Source of the DNA: Bryum argenteum
Lineage: Eukaryota; Streptophyta; Bryopsida; Bryales; Bryaceae
DNA length: 64,000 bases
Reading direction: 5' to 3'
Assembly (NCBI GenBank): GCA_037043015.1
Contig: CM073326.1
Span: 5,181,845 to 5,245,844 of the forward strand
Position 1 is the stretch's first letter; each line of letters begins with the position of its first letter. The notes beneath the pieces were generated by a model. That model was not told the origin of the DNA. It saw nothing but the letters and a program-made list of their open reading frames with translations, and did no database searches. A program made the translations under genes and the position numbers. Positions 48,500-59,439 of this stretch are shown here, one piece after another.

Positions 48500-51109
48500 A
48501 TGGCTGCAATGATGGGTGGCTTTTGGATTGTTCAGCTCACGCTCCTGGCTATCTTCTGTGTGCGCCTCTCAGGTAAGAACAACCTTGCTGTGATCATTTC
48601 AATCATATGCTGTTCACTATGAAGCCTTGCGAAGGATTGGCCTTACCATCTAATGCAATCTATTGCTTAGATGAAGATCACTCCAAGTGTCAGTGTTTTT
48701 CAGAGGTGCTAGAACACTTCAGAGTGATGTCACGGTGTTTTTGAGTGAAATTTTTGCTGTCGTCTATAGATCGTCCGCAATTGTGGTCTACCGTGACTTC
48801 TTAATGCATTGCTAGCGCGAGTAAGAGCTTCTCTTGGTGATGAACCATTACCATACGAAGCGATGAGTTCAACTTTTGTTTGATTTGCTCCAAGCTGGCA
48901 CGGCTCTGCTCAAGATTACTCATAATGTCAGAGTTCTTCAAAAGTGCCTTAACACAAGAGAAAACTGTTATAGTGTTCCAGAGTGAAAGTTTCCTGCAAT
49001 TCGTCCGCAACTGTTTCCAATCGTGAATTCTAACTGCATTGAGAGCACTTTAGGTCGGGTCGTATGAGCATGTCTATTATCTGCATTCCTGCTTTATCGC
49101 TTATAAGTGCCATGGCGATTCCTCTTCTGTAATTTGGCAGGGGCGACAGGCAACGTCGGCGTGAACTATGGCACGCTCGGGAACAACCTTCCATCGGCAT
49201 TACAAGCGGCCAACCTCCTTCTTGCCACCACGATCCGGAACGTCAAGATCTACAACCCCGATCCAGCGATCATGCAAGCAATGGCCAACACGAACATCAA
49301 GCTGATAGTCGGCGTTCCGACGGAATCCATCCCCGTGCTCGCCACAAGTCCAGCAGCAGCACAGTCATGGTTCCAAGCCAACATCGCGGTCTACATGCCA
49401 GCAACTCAAGTTACTCACCTGGCGATCGGCAACGAGGTACTCATCAACTCGCCGACGTTCGCCGCGCAGCTCATTCCCGCCATGACGAACCTACACAGCG
49501 CGCTTCAAACCTTAAACCTCTCGATCGCGGTCGGGACGCCGCACAACATGAACATCCTGGGCAGCTCCTATCCTCCTTCATCCGGCACATTCCAAGCAAA
49601 TCTCACAAACGACATGAAATCACTCTTGAGCTTCCTCAACTCAACCAACACCCCTCTCATGATGAACTTTTACCCCTACTTCGCTTACCGTGACGATCCG
49701 GGGAACGTCTCCCTCCCGTACGCGCTGTTTACAGGAAACGAAACGGTGACGGATGTTAACACGGGGCTGCGATACTCCAATATGCTGGATGCGCAATTGG
49801 ATGCCGTCTACTCCGCCATGGAGCGCGTTGGCTATGGAAATATCCCGATCCTGGTGTCGGAAACGGGCTGGCCTTCCGGCGGTGATGTTGATGAGCCTGC
49901 AGCAAATCCTACGAATGCGCAAACTTATAATCTGAACTTGATCAAGTACGTGACGAGCAACAAAGGTACTCCTCTTCGACCCGGGAAGATGATCGACGCT
50001 TACATGTTCGCACTTTTCAATGAAAATCTGAAACCTGGCGACAGCTCAGAGCGATTCTTCGGCTTGTTCAATGCGAATCGCACTCCTGCTTACAACCTCG
50101 GCCTCATGGTGGTGAACATGACCTATCCTCCGGTCGTTGGTCCGCCCCCGCCGGTCGCAGCTCAACCTCCGCCGGTCGTGTATCAACCCCCTCCGGTCGC
50201 TGTCTCGCCTCCGCCGGTCGTGTACCAACCCCCTCCGGTTGTCGGCCCGCCCCCGCCTATCGTTCCAGCCCCGCCGGCGAACATTTACCCGCCACCCACG
50301 GTGACAGGTCCTCCGCCTGCGGTTCCAGGTCCTGGTCCGCCCGGGAATGGGGGCAAGACGTGGTGTGTGGCAAAGCCAGGTTCCGTTGAAGTTGATGTTA
50401 TCAAAGCTTTGGAGTTTGCTTGTGGGGAAGGAGGAGCTGATTGTGGTCCCATTCAAGTTGGAGGCGCTTGTTATACCCCTAATTCCGTTTTGTCTCATGC
50501 CTCTGTTGCTTTCAATAGTTACTACCAGAAGATGGGCAGGAACTATTGGAACTGTTACTTCGGTGGAACTGGCGTCACTACCATCACCGATCCCAGTAAG
50601 TGCTCATCCCTTTCTTTCACTTGCCCTTAAAATTCCAATCCAATGAATGTCGTATCAAGAAAGTAAGATGAACCACCGCACATCAGATTGATAAGTGCGC
50701 TTGACTACATAGCTAACAGTTCCATGTAATGAGAAAGTGAACATCCGTGATGTAAGATTCAGAGAAGTGAATTGATACTCTTCGAAATATGTACTTCCGT
50801 TTTGAGATCAGTGGCTCCGATAAAAATGAGTTTAATAGCTGTTTTTCTAGAATTTGAAAATGCAGTAAAGTCTGTGATCTATGAGAAGCTGGAGCTTAGT
50901 CTTGAAAGATCAATATAAATTTTAGTTTTCATTCACAATGCATCTCTCTTTCTTGAAAGTATCAACTTTTCTTGTTCTTACCAAGTAAACCTGATTCTTG
51001 TCGAATGATGCAATTGAAACTATAGAATGGTTGAGGTTTCTGGAGTTACTTTGGTTGACACAAAACTCCTGTTGGGTGCGCAGGTTACAGTGGCTGCACC
51101 TTTCATTGA
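48500..51109 (+). CDS. Secreted GH17 glucan endo-1,3-beta-glucosidase with proline-rich linker and X8 (CBM43) domain (3 exons)
   Basis: Hydrolyses or remodels beta-1,3-glucan (callose) in the wall or at plasmodesmata. Exons 48500-48572, 49141-50595 and 51084-51109 give 517 aa in frame. Exon 1 is essentially the signal peptide (MAAMMGGFWIVQLTLLAIFC). The GH17 barrel runs from about 28 to 350: VGVNYGTLGNNLP at the start, proton donor Glu 123 in LAIGNEV, nucleophile Glu 265 in LVSETGWPSGG, and ALFNENLKPG. A linker rich in VVYQPPPV/GPPPP (about 354-425) follows, then X8 from W432-C433 (WCVAKPG) through GGACYTPN and NYWNCYFGG to YSGCTFH. The last exon of 26 nt supplies the final cysteine and a typical X8 ending. 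No C-terminal hydrophobic tail is left for a GPI anchor, so a soluble wall protein is inferred. Reading through the last intron would end at 50630 instead. Confidence 0.9.
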
Positions 51110-51971
51110 TGCGGTTTACCAGAATCCCAATGTACCAGCTACTTAAGGAGGATTTGAGAAACTTGTGAGTATAGCGTACTTCAGTAGTAATCCTCAGGCT
51201 TTAAACTGAAGCCCGAATTCTATAGCTATCTAATACAGTCAGAAATAGCGCAATGCTGGCGATTTTGATATGAAACTTCTGCATGATGAGAAATAGACGA
51301 TGTGAATAAAAGGGAGCGCAAACTGCCAACCTTGATAAGTAAATGGCTGTTCAAACTTCAATTGTTGATTCGAATCAAATATCGAGGTGTCTTAAAGTGT
51401 GCTGAGTAGACTTGTGTACTGGTGATTTCAGATGTGCATAGCTGCCCCTTCGCTTGGTCCTCCATGTCGGATAGTTTTGCAAATGAGCTAGATCTCCTGT
51501 CAATCTTGAGCTTGAGGAATCACTTTTGCATTCAGATGTAAAAAAGTGTAAGTCAACAGCATAACTACCAAATCCGGTCGAACGAAACAATCTCGGTAAA
51601 CTGATCTGGCGGAAGAACTTCTCGTTGATCTGTCACTTTCAATTTCGAGAGTTCCAGTTTCACACTCTTCCATGCATGCGTACTGGACGATATGCAGCAG
51701 TTCAGATGCTTTGAGAATCTACAAGTGTCACGTTCTGGGCTATCTAAATTGGCAGCTGATGGAAATGATGGATTAGAAAAAGTGAACACAATTGTGTTTC
51801 TACTGCCAGTCAACATTATGGAAAGGCACACCAGCATGCATGAGTTCGAAGAAAAGAGGATGTCTTTATTCCGAAGGGAAGCAGAGACATTTATGTACAT
51901 ACTTGTGAGTTCGCCGTGTGAAAATGAACTCGAGAAAAGAGGGTGAATGAGCTGAGAATCTAGCACACGCT
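51110..51971. other. 3' flanks of the convergent glucanase and sHSP genes
   Basis: The two genes converge here, so the stretch probably holds both 3' UTRs. Overlapping frames on both strands (51692-51946 plus, 51565-51966 minus) have no domain and no splice-consistent extension. Confidence 0.45.
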
Positions 51972-52412
51972 TTAAGAGATTTCGATCTTGCGAATTTGCG
52001 GCTTCGGCTTCTCCATCTTTGGAATGGTAACAGTTAAAACGCCATCCTGCACCTGCGCGGATACTTTGTCCACATTGGTGTTCTCAGGCAGCCGGAAGCG
52101 ACGCTGGAACTTGCCGCTCACTCGCTCAACGCGATGCCAGGTCTCGCCCTTGTGCGCCTCCTCCCTCTTTCGCTCCCCGCTAATCTCCAGCGTCTTCCCC
52201 TCCAGCACCTGCACTTGCACCTCTTCCTTCTTCATCCCCGGCAGATCGGCCTTGAAAATGTGCGCCTCGGGCGTCTCCCGCCAATCGATCTGCGTGTTAG
52301 CGACATGTTGAGCCTCTCGAGAATGCACGCCCTTATCCAACACTGAGATCGGGTCCCAGGCGCTGGTGAACTCAAGAGGATCGAAACCACGACCGCCAAA
52401 GTAGATAGCCAT
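51972..52412 (-). CDS. Cytosolic class I small heat-shock protein (146 aa, intronless)
   Basis: ATP-independent chaperone that forms oligomers and holds unfolding proteins during heat stress. The 146-aa frame starts MAIYFGGRGFDPLEF and has SAWDPISVLD, an N-terminal arm of class I type; the alpha-crystallin domain starts near WRETPEAHIFKADLPG and contains GMKKEEVQVQV, LEISGERKRE, RVERVSGKFQRRFRLPEN and VQDGVLTVTIPK. It ends with an I-x-I-type motif (KIEIS). Plant class I proteins are usually 150-160 aa, so it is slightly short but looks complete. Absence of introns is usual for this class. A heat-shock element and TATA-like box lie upstream. Confidence 0.96.
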   Translation of the reverse strand: MAIYFGGRGFDPLEFTSAWDPISVLDKGVHSREAQHVANTQIDWRETPEAHIFKADLPGMKKEEVQVQVLEGKTLEISGERKREEAHKGETWHRVERVSGKFQRRFRLPENTNVDKVSAQVQDGVLTVTIPKMEKPKPQIRKIEIS

Positions 52413-52514
52413 ATCCGCTAAGAAAATACCGTAATGTGAGCTACAGGGAAGTGTAACTGAAGCGAGAAAACTCTACAGCTGATGCAATACTGCGAGAAAT
52501 TGTAAACTGAGAGG

Positions 52515-52521
52515 ATTTAAA
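52515..52521 (-). promoter_or_regulatory. TATA-like box of the sHSP gene
   Basis: TTTAAAT on the minus strand, about 105 bp upstream of the ATG and roughly 120 bp downstream of the heat-shock element. Position fits a core promoter; sequence is only TATA-like. Confidence 0.4.
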
Positions 52522-52631
52522 GAAACTGAATCGAAAATCTGCACTTGCTAGAGGACGATCGTAACGTAATTATACGCAATGCAGAGACAGGGGAGTGGCG
52601 ATCGAAGGGGATCGAAGGGCCTGGAAGGTGG

Positions 52632-52651
52632 AGAACGCTCTCGAAGGTTCT
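52632..52651. promoter_or_regulatory. Gapped heat-shock element upstream of the sHSP gene
   Basis: AGAACGCTCTCGAAGGTTCT contains GAA, GAA and TTC units spaced 10 and 5 bp apart, so all three are in phase for HSF trimer binding, with one pentamer missing (gap-type HSE). It lies about 220 bp upstream of the sHSP ATG. A further GGAAC follows one base out of phase. Confidence 0.65.
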
Positions 52652-52799
52652 GGCTGGAACCCCGCCCCAATGGTGCCAGTCAAAATGCTTACTTGGCTAG
52701 TCTGACGTGGTATCCTACGTGGCGTTGATTCGAATTCCCCATTATAAAGGCTCCTCCTTACGACCGAGTGCGTGATAATACAGAGTTCAGAGTGTACTG

Positions 52800-54578
52800 T
52801 ACAAGGTACTCAAGCGGGTGATGGCAATGGACCATATTTTGGAACAATGAGATCGTGAAATAACTTATTCTCAACTTATAAACTTGGTGTTGTTGGAAGT
52901 TTGTATTTAGTAACAATTAAAAATTCATTGTTCTGAGGAAGCAAATCTCTCCTTGGTTTGGTGCTCTATATTATGTGTTGTCAAGGATAGATAGTATGGA
53001 ATGAGCTTTCAATCCGGAATATAATACTTTTTTTAGTAATGGGGTTCATGTCTCCTATGCTCGGTCTTTCATCCCCGTGTCCCGTGTCCTAAGTTTTCTT
53101 ATTTCCAGTTTCTCGTTCTTCATTCCCTTGCTTCTCATTCTCCCTCCACCCATTCCTTATTTTACGTTGCAGTTCCTTGTCCAATATTCTCGCATTCCCT
53201 CATTCTCTCCTCCAGTTCTCATATACCTCAATCCTTGTCTCATTGTCTCCTTGCAATGTTAATTAGATATAATAAACTCTTGGTAAGAAACTCGTCGTTC
53301 TAACGGGTAAGGGCCCATTCCATAATGCACAAGTGCACGTACATATGTACCATTCAATTACTATAAAAAATTCAAAAGTGGTTATTGCGGTTTAGGGTTT
53401 GGGAATTTTCTTAAAGATTGAATCTAGTAAATTGGTTTTAAAATTTCCCTATGGTTGGTAGTAATATGCTTGATTGTGTGGCCATTGGTGGTGATGTTTC
53501 ACTTATGGACGATTATATGGTAAAATTATAAAATTTTATTTTGTACCAAATTTTATTAGTTGTCATGTTCACAAATTTATTTCTAAATTAAATATCAAGC
53601 ACCGTCACATCTGGAATTGTGAATGCATTACACCTCCACATTACGCGTGCGACTTTGTAAAACCTTTAGTTTTGAGCGCACGAAGTTGTGAAGGCATTGC
53701 ATTTGGTCAAGTGTAATATTATTTACTTGCGAGTTTACCATCTTTGATGGTCTATGATCTTACCATTTGGACTAGAATCTATTGAGGTTCAATTTTACAA
53801 ATTCTGTTATAAACAATCATTAGAGAAAGAAGTCATGATTGTTCGAGAGTTTGGCCCTTTATAAAAAAATATGGGATTCTGATACTAAAGATGTTAGAAC
53901 TTTCATCATCTTATTAATTGTTCTATTTTCCCTACCAAAGCTTGGTAGCTTATGTGACTTTTATCATGATTCAACAATATTTTTACTATTGCACAACATC
54001 TATAATTTTTTCTACTTTTAACACATTAGTCAAGAAAATCACAACAACTATAATTTTTTCTACTTTTAACACATTATTTAAGAAAACCGCTCATTGCCAA
54101 GTGCAATTCTAGTTGTCAAATCAACTTAAATATTGTCATGACGTGAAAATGACTTTTGTTTAAAGAATTATCTACAAGGGATTTACAGCCTCTCAAAAGT
54201 TCAAATTTGCACATTTTTAAAATATTAATTAACCAAAAAAAATTAGGATAGGTTTATTTAATCATACCCAAGGAAATATATATAATATCCTCATCGATAC
54301 ATTAAGAGAAACTTCAATACATGCATACCATTATATCCAAATAGTAAAAAATATATCAAAAACATACTTAATAAAAAGCCCACAATAAATATGCTTATCA
54401 CCTTTTCTTATTCCATGTATGCCATACGATTGTATCTCTACGCAAACACTCTACCTACAACATTTCAAACACATAATTGTTTCACACAATCATCTTTGTT
54501 GGGTACGATAAGAGGAGATTCAACAACAAAACTTCTTTTACAACCACTCTTAAAATCCTTCTAATTACATTGGACTAT
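52800..54578. other. Intergenic DNA with a pyrimidine-rich tract
   Basis: From about 53045 to 53265 the plus strand is a degenerate TTCC/CATTC-type pyrimidine tract, matched in style by 56200-56660. The remainder, to 54578, is AT-rich and has no supported gene; open frames are short and low-complexity. Confidence 0.45.
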
Positions 54579-54948
54579 TTAACCCTTAAACGCCCAAGCA
54601 AGCCCGAGGGGCTTGATTCCAACAGAATCTTCCTTGTAGCTCTCATTGTACTCAACTTTTCACTTATATTTTGATGTCAAACTGGTCACCATCTTATGAT
54701 GCATTCAAAAAGTGAATTTCTACAATTCAAATCACAATTTGTATGAAGGATTTTGTGTTTTGAAAGGATTGTGGTAGGTAGGTTGGGGTGGTACATAACC
54801 TTGTAGGAGGTTGCAAGCTCGTCATTGATTGGTACATTCATGATGCCCAAGTTCAAAAAGTGCACTATCCATGATGCCCAAGTCCAAAAGATGTTGTGAT
54901 CCAATTTTGGGCTGCCCATTTTAGACCCCAAGGGCGTTTAAGGGTTAA
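54579..54948. mobile_element. TTAA-flanked MITE-like element, copy B (370 bp)
   Basis: Same length and ends as 15554-15923 but in opposite orientation: TTAACCCTTAAACGCCCAAG at the left and GGGCGTTTAAGGGTTAA at the right. TTAA on both sides is the presumed target duplication. The internal order of shared blocks is the inverse of copy A. No coding capacity. Confidence 0.8.
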
Positions 54949-55009
54949 CTGTTCAGATTTTTAAAATTATGTGATCCTGATGATTGCCACTATAATGTTA
55001 TTGCAGACT

Positions 55010-56050
55010 AGAAAGGCCCATGCCGTCCCAACGGGAAAAAAAGTATCCCCATGGTAGATTGGTACTTTGGTAGGTTTGAAGGATCGTCGCTGGACATACC
55101 CAATCTTGTTATATATATAGACTAGCAATGTACCTGCCGTCCTGACGGGAAAGCTCTTTATATGGTACTTTTATAGAATTATCCCGTGTCTACCATTTCC
55201 TCATATTACGTTTATTATTCTTATATAGTGAGGTACCCGTCGTCCCGACGGAGAAGCACTTTATATGGTATTTTAAAAAAGTATCTCGTGTCTACCAGTC
55301 CATAATAATTTTATATATGCCCGTGTTTTTTTTTTTTTTTTATAGATATAATTTAAATTCAATTCATTTTAATTTAAATAATCCAAAAAAATAAAAGAAG
55401 ATAGGTAGATAGGTTGGTTGGTAAGTTCGTAAGATGGTAGGTTGGTACGTTGGGTAGGAAGGTTTGGTAGGTAGGAAGGTTTGGTGGGTAGGAAGGTTTG
55501 GTAGGTAGAAAGGTCTGGTGGGTAGGAAGGATTGCCAAACAATATTTTATTATAGAAGTAGATGATTCCCTTTGTCCTGACGGAAAAAATCTTTACATGG
55601 TACTTTTAAAAAAGTATTCTGTGTCTACCATTTCCTCAGATGGTGGTTTTTCTCTCTTTTTTTCTCTCTTTATTCCTATTTTTTTAATACATAAAAGAAG
55701 GTAGGTAGGTTGGTAAGTTCGTAGGTTGGTAGGTTGGTACATTGGTGGGTAGGAAGGATTGCTGAACAGTATTTTATTATAGAAGTAGATACTAGTAAGG
55801 TCTTCGTCGTCCCGACGAAGAAGCTCTTTATATGGTACTTTAAAAAAAGTATCGCGTGTCTACCATTTGCTCAAATAGTATTATGTTTATTACTTTTATA
55901 TATGTCCATGTTTTTAAATTTTTGATACATAATCCAAAAATCATAAAAGAAGGTAGGTAGGTTGATAAGTTCGAAGGTTGGTAGGTTGGTAGGTCGGTGC
56001 GGTGGTGGTTAGGAAGGAACGCCAAATAGTATTATGTTATAGAAGTAGAT
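55010..56050. repeat. Modular repeat: small hairpin + conserved block + GTAGGTAG tract
   Basis: At least three successive units share the same order: CCGTCGTCCCGACGG-type hairpin (near 55135, 55228, 55572, 55807), then AAGCTCTTTATATGGTACTT and GTGTCTACCATTTCCTCA, an AT-rich spacer, a GTAGGTAG/GTTGGTAG tract (55400-55530, 55700-55760, 55950-56010), and an ending like AACAGTATTTTATTATAGAA. The ending recurs at about 57555-57580. Unit ends were not fixed. It may be a non-autonomous transposon that carries its own minisatellite. Confidence 0.65.
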
Positions 56051-56199
56051 ATAGACAAGTTCTTACCCGTACGTGTTCTCCGAAAACGCACATCAAAAAG
56101 GTCATATTGAAATTTATGAAATGAATAAAAAATCTAGACCTAGATATTTAAAAAGATACGAAGTTGGAGGTTTTTGGTGATGTTAAAATTATAGGATAT

Positions 56200-56660
56200 G
56201 CAATAAATATGCAAGTTCCTTGCATCTCAGTTCCCATGTTGTTTAAGATTTATAGCATGTCCTCTGCTTCCATCTTTTTGGTTCCCTGTGTTTTTAAGAT
56301 TTGTAGCATATCCTTAGTTTCCTTGTTCCATTGTTCCCAGTCCCCCGTTCTCTATAATTATGGTTGTCCATTCTTCACTTTTTCCTTAGTGGTTCTCTAC
56401 CTCTAAACTCTCATTCATGGTTCTCTTCTTTTGTTCCCCGTTCCCCATCCCCCAACTTCCCTTATTGCTTTTCATCATTCCTAGTTTCCATCAGTCATTC
56501 TTTGTTTTCATTATTTGTTCCTAGTTCCCATCCTCCGTTTGCAGTTCCTACCCTTTGTTCCCGGTTCCTAAATCCCCTCCTATGTTCCCTTCATTCCCCT
56601 TTCAGTTATTCTTTGCTCTCATTTTCATGTTTTATATTCCTTGTCCCTTTGCCTCCAACC
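56200..56660. repeat. Pyrimidine-rich degenerate TTCCC tract
   Basis: The plus strand is dominated by CT-rich words such as GTTCCC, CATTCC and TTCCTAGTTCCC, with no fixed period. It is low-complexity DNA; the 129-codon frame over it (SFVPRSPSPNF-like) is not a gene. Confidence 0.6.
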
Positions 56661-56777
56661 TCAATTCCGTTAATTTGGCAATATTCTGGTAAAATGGCAC
56701 GATTTAAGGTGGAAAAAATGAAAAAAACAACACTCGTTTTTGTCATTTTTTGACATAATAGAGCAAAGTTTTCTGAG

Positions 56778-56813
56778 CGGCCGCTCAAAACTAGAGATAT
56801 TTTTGAGCGGCCG
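56778..56813. repeat. GC-rich hairpin with 13-bp arms
   Basis: CGGCCGCTCAAAA and TTTTGAGCGGCCG flank a 10-nt loop. The left arm overlaps the 14-bp palindrome TGAGCGGCCGCTCA at 56774-56787. It stands out in AT-rich surroundings. Confidence 0.75.
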
Positions 56814-57233
56814 TTGAGAAAAAACTGCCCTTCGACAGAATTTGAAGGTCAAAATTCATCGAATAGTGTGATATTATGGAATTTTTGATGATATTACAGA
56901 AATTTGTTGATATAATGGAAGATGTGGGTGATATTAAAAAACGTGCCATTTTGCAAGCATAAATCTTTGAGACTTTGAGTTCGAAAATATGCCGGTAAAA
57001 TGGCACGTTTCAAAAACGCGACCAAATTGGCACAACATGGCTTTGGCAATATGGCACAAGGAATTGTGCCATTTTAATGGAATTGAGGTTCTCCTTGTTA
57101 TATTCTTAAGATCTAATAAACTCTTAATAACAATCAAATAACACATATAGAAACTCATCAAAATCTTTAGAACCCTTCATACCATGTATATATGACCCAA
57201 TGATGATAACCATCACTATAACCATGCATCTTT

Positions 57234-57585
57234 AAAGTAGGTACGTAGGTAGAGGTTTGTATGCTGGTAGGTTGGTACGTAGGTAGGTAGGTTTGTATGT
57301 TGGTAGGTTGGTACGTAGGTAGGTAGGTTTGTATGTTGGTAGGTTGGTACGTAGGTAGGTAGGTAGGTAGGTTTGTATGTTGGTAGGTTGGTACGTAGGT
57401 AGGTTTTTAGGTTGGTAGGTTGGTACGTAGCCACGTAGGTAGGTTTGTATGTTGGTAGGTTGGTACGTAGGTAGGTTTGTATGTTGGTAGGTTGGTACGT
57501 AGGTAGGTTTGTATGTTGGTAGGTTGGTAAGTTGGTGAGTATGAAGGATCGCTGAACAGTATTTTATTATCATATAGATATTAAG
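57234..57585. repeat. GTAGGTAG / GTTTGTATGTTGGTAG minisatellite
   Basis: Repeated units such as TACGTAGGTAGGTTTGTATG and TTGGTAGGTTGG fill about 310 bp. The right end carries the same terminal block as the modular repeats at 55-56 kb (GAACAGTATTTTATTAT). Threonine/proline/tyrosine-rich frames on the minus strand (57216-57594) are artefacts of the tetranucleotides. Confidence 0.9.
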
Positions 57586-57639
57586 TACATTCACACGATT
57601 ACTAATCTTAGCCTATATAATTCACAACAAATTTGAACT

Positions 57640-59164
57640 CACTACTAGAAATGGGAGGTGGGAGGGTTTGTGATGTGGACACGTTGCTAGCTCTCAAGTA
57701 AAGAGGAGGAATATAGAAGGTAACTTCTGGCTACCTTCCGATAATTTTCTTACAAAAGAAGCGGTGTTGAATGAATAGGGCGCATAGAGCTTGCCGCACT
57801 CATGATAGATGTACGTAGTGGATGACAAGTAGTCTGGTCAAGTGTCATGATCTCATATCACAATATGTTTCATCCATCCAAAAGTCTCATCGATGAAACA
57901 ATGAGCGGAGAAGGGAACTTGTAGCTTTGCATTACTCTGTTGTTGTAGGAAATTTTGAATGAACGGGAATTTGAGTAGAGGTGCAATAATAATCGTTGGG
58001 ATCTTCATTACATCTGAATATTCAAGTGATTTTTATTACTACACCGATGTTGAATAAAATAAAAATAATAGTAAAGTCCAATTTTATAAACTAATAAAAA
58101 AGTATAGTAACACACGAAGAGTTTTTTGAAAAATAGTTTTGGGAGTATATAAAAATTGGAAAAATTCAGCGTCCAAATCAACATAGAAATGTTGATATTT
58201 TCAGTTGATTCAAACGCGTTGATATGGACATTAATCAACACAAAAGTGTTGATTCGGTCAAAAACAATTTTTTTTTAAATTATAATTAAAACTGCCCCAA
58301 GAATCGGGGAAGTAAATTTTGCCATTTTACAACATGAAAAGGAAGACGTAATTTACACCGCCACCGGTGGGGTCCACCTCAAATCCAATCGCTACACCAG
58401 TGAAACCGGGTGCAAGCTCCATGCGCCATCGGCCGAGCTCGAACTTGTAACCTCCAAGCTCCACCCCACATCCTTAACCACCGCACCACTTAAAACCGTC
58501 CATGCACATGCATGTTTCATATTTTTACAATTTTACTTATAAGAAAACTTAACCATTGGCTATCAATTTGCCTTGTGAAAAACTTTTTTTTTTTCAAAAT
58601 TTGTTTTGCACCATTTCATGCAGGTATTTTTCTACATGTAAGAAAAATATAAAAAAAAATTGAAAAGTTTTCATTTTTTGAGGTTGGGGCGTCTTTTTAC
58701 TGCCCAGCAGACTTTGAATATTTTTCATGATGTAAATTTTGTTTTTTCAAAAAAAAATTGCACTATTTCATGCACGTATTTTTCTATATTTAGAAAAAAT
58801 CAATTTTTTTTGAATTTTTTCTTTTGAAGAAGTGATGATGCCCCAAAGCATCTTCGTTTTTCAATTTGCTGTTTAATCAATGTCAGAAAAAGATTGAAAA
58901 GATTCCCAATGATTCCAAAGATTTTAGAAGATTCTAAAAGATTCCAAAATTATTCTATAAGATTTCAAAAAGATTCCAAAAAGATTCCATATTTGATGAA
59001 ATTTTGTTGATTCACTCATTACACCACTCAAATCAACAAAATATATTTAGCAAATTGTTGCTTTTACAAAAAGCTCAAAAATCAGTGAATACGGTCAATG
59101 CAGTGCCCCAAACAACAAAAATTAGTTGATTTTATGTGGATTTAGTCACAGCTTTCTAGTAGTG
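57640..59164. mobile_element. Non-autonomous CACTA-like DNA transposon (about 1.5 kb)
   Basis: The left end CACTACTAGAAATGGG and the right end TTTCTAGTAGTG form a 12-bp perfect inverted repeat (CACTACTAGAAA), the En/Spm (CACTA) hallmark. The three flanking bases are ACT on the left and AAT on the right, an imperfect 3-bp duplication. GTTGAT/ATCAAC words recur inside (58191-58250 and 59008-59130) and may be subterminal transposase sites. No transposase frame remains. It contains a SINE-like sequence. Confidence 0.7.
58330..58505 (-). mobile_element. tRNA-derived SINE-like sequence
   Basis: On the minus strand, GGTGCGGTGGTTAAGG (58487-58472) resembles a tRNA A box region and GGTTACAAGTTCGAGCTC (58452-58435) a B box, about 35 nt apart, as in the head of plant Au-type SINEs. 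A GC-rich body follows (ACCCGGTTTCACTGG, GACCCCACCGGTGG). The tail and target duplication are not clear. It stands out by GC content inside the AT-rich CACTA-like element. Confidence 0.55.
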
Positions 59165-59439
59165 AATTCCCATGCTTAGAGAATGGAAATCCCAATAGGA
59201 CTTTCAATCATGGATGATAGAAAGACAAGTATATGGAGTCATTGCAATCCAATCGGGATAAGAATCAGTTTGTAAATATGAGAATTCATGGGATTATTCT
59301 TATGACCCTATCCTAATTAAAAAACATGTTGACAAGCTTACGGCAAGATTTTAATATTGGTAATAAAGAAAATCTTAAGATAATCCAATAATGTAGATAT
59401 CTAAATTTTAAAATTGGAAGAAGTTGATAAATGGTTGAG

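Noticed and set aside
49107..50630. Single 507-codon open frame as the whole glucanase
   Set aside because: Its first codons lie in an intron and give no signal peptide, and its end reads through a GTAAGT donor. The three-exon model gives a signal peptide and a standard X8 end.
51565..51966. 133-codon minus-strand frame downstream of the sHSP
   Set aside because: No motif, a competing frame on the other strand, and a position in the probable 3' UTRs.
57216..57594. Frames rich in PTYLPT/TNLPTY
   Set aside because: Translation of the GTAGGTAG minisatellite.
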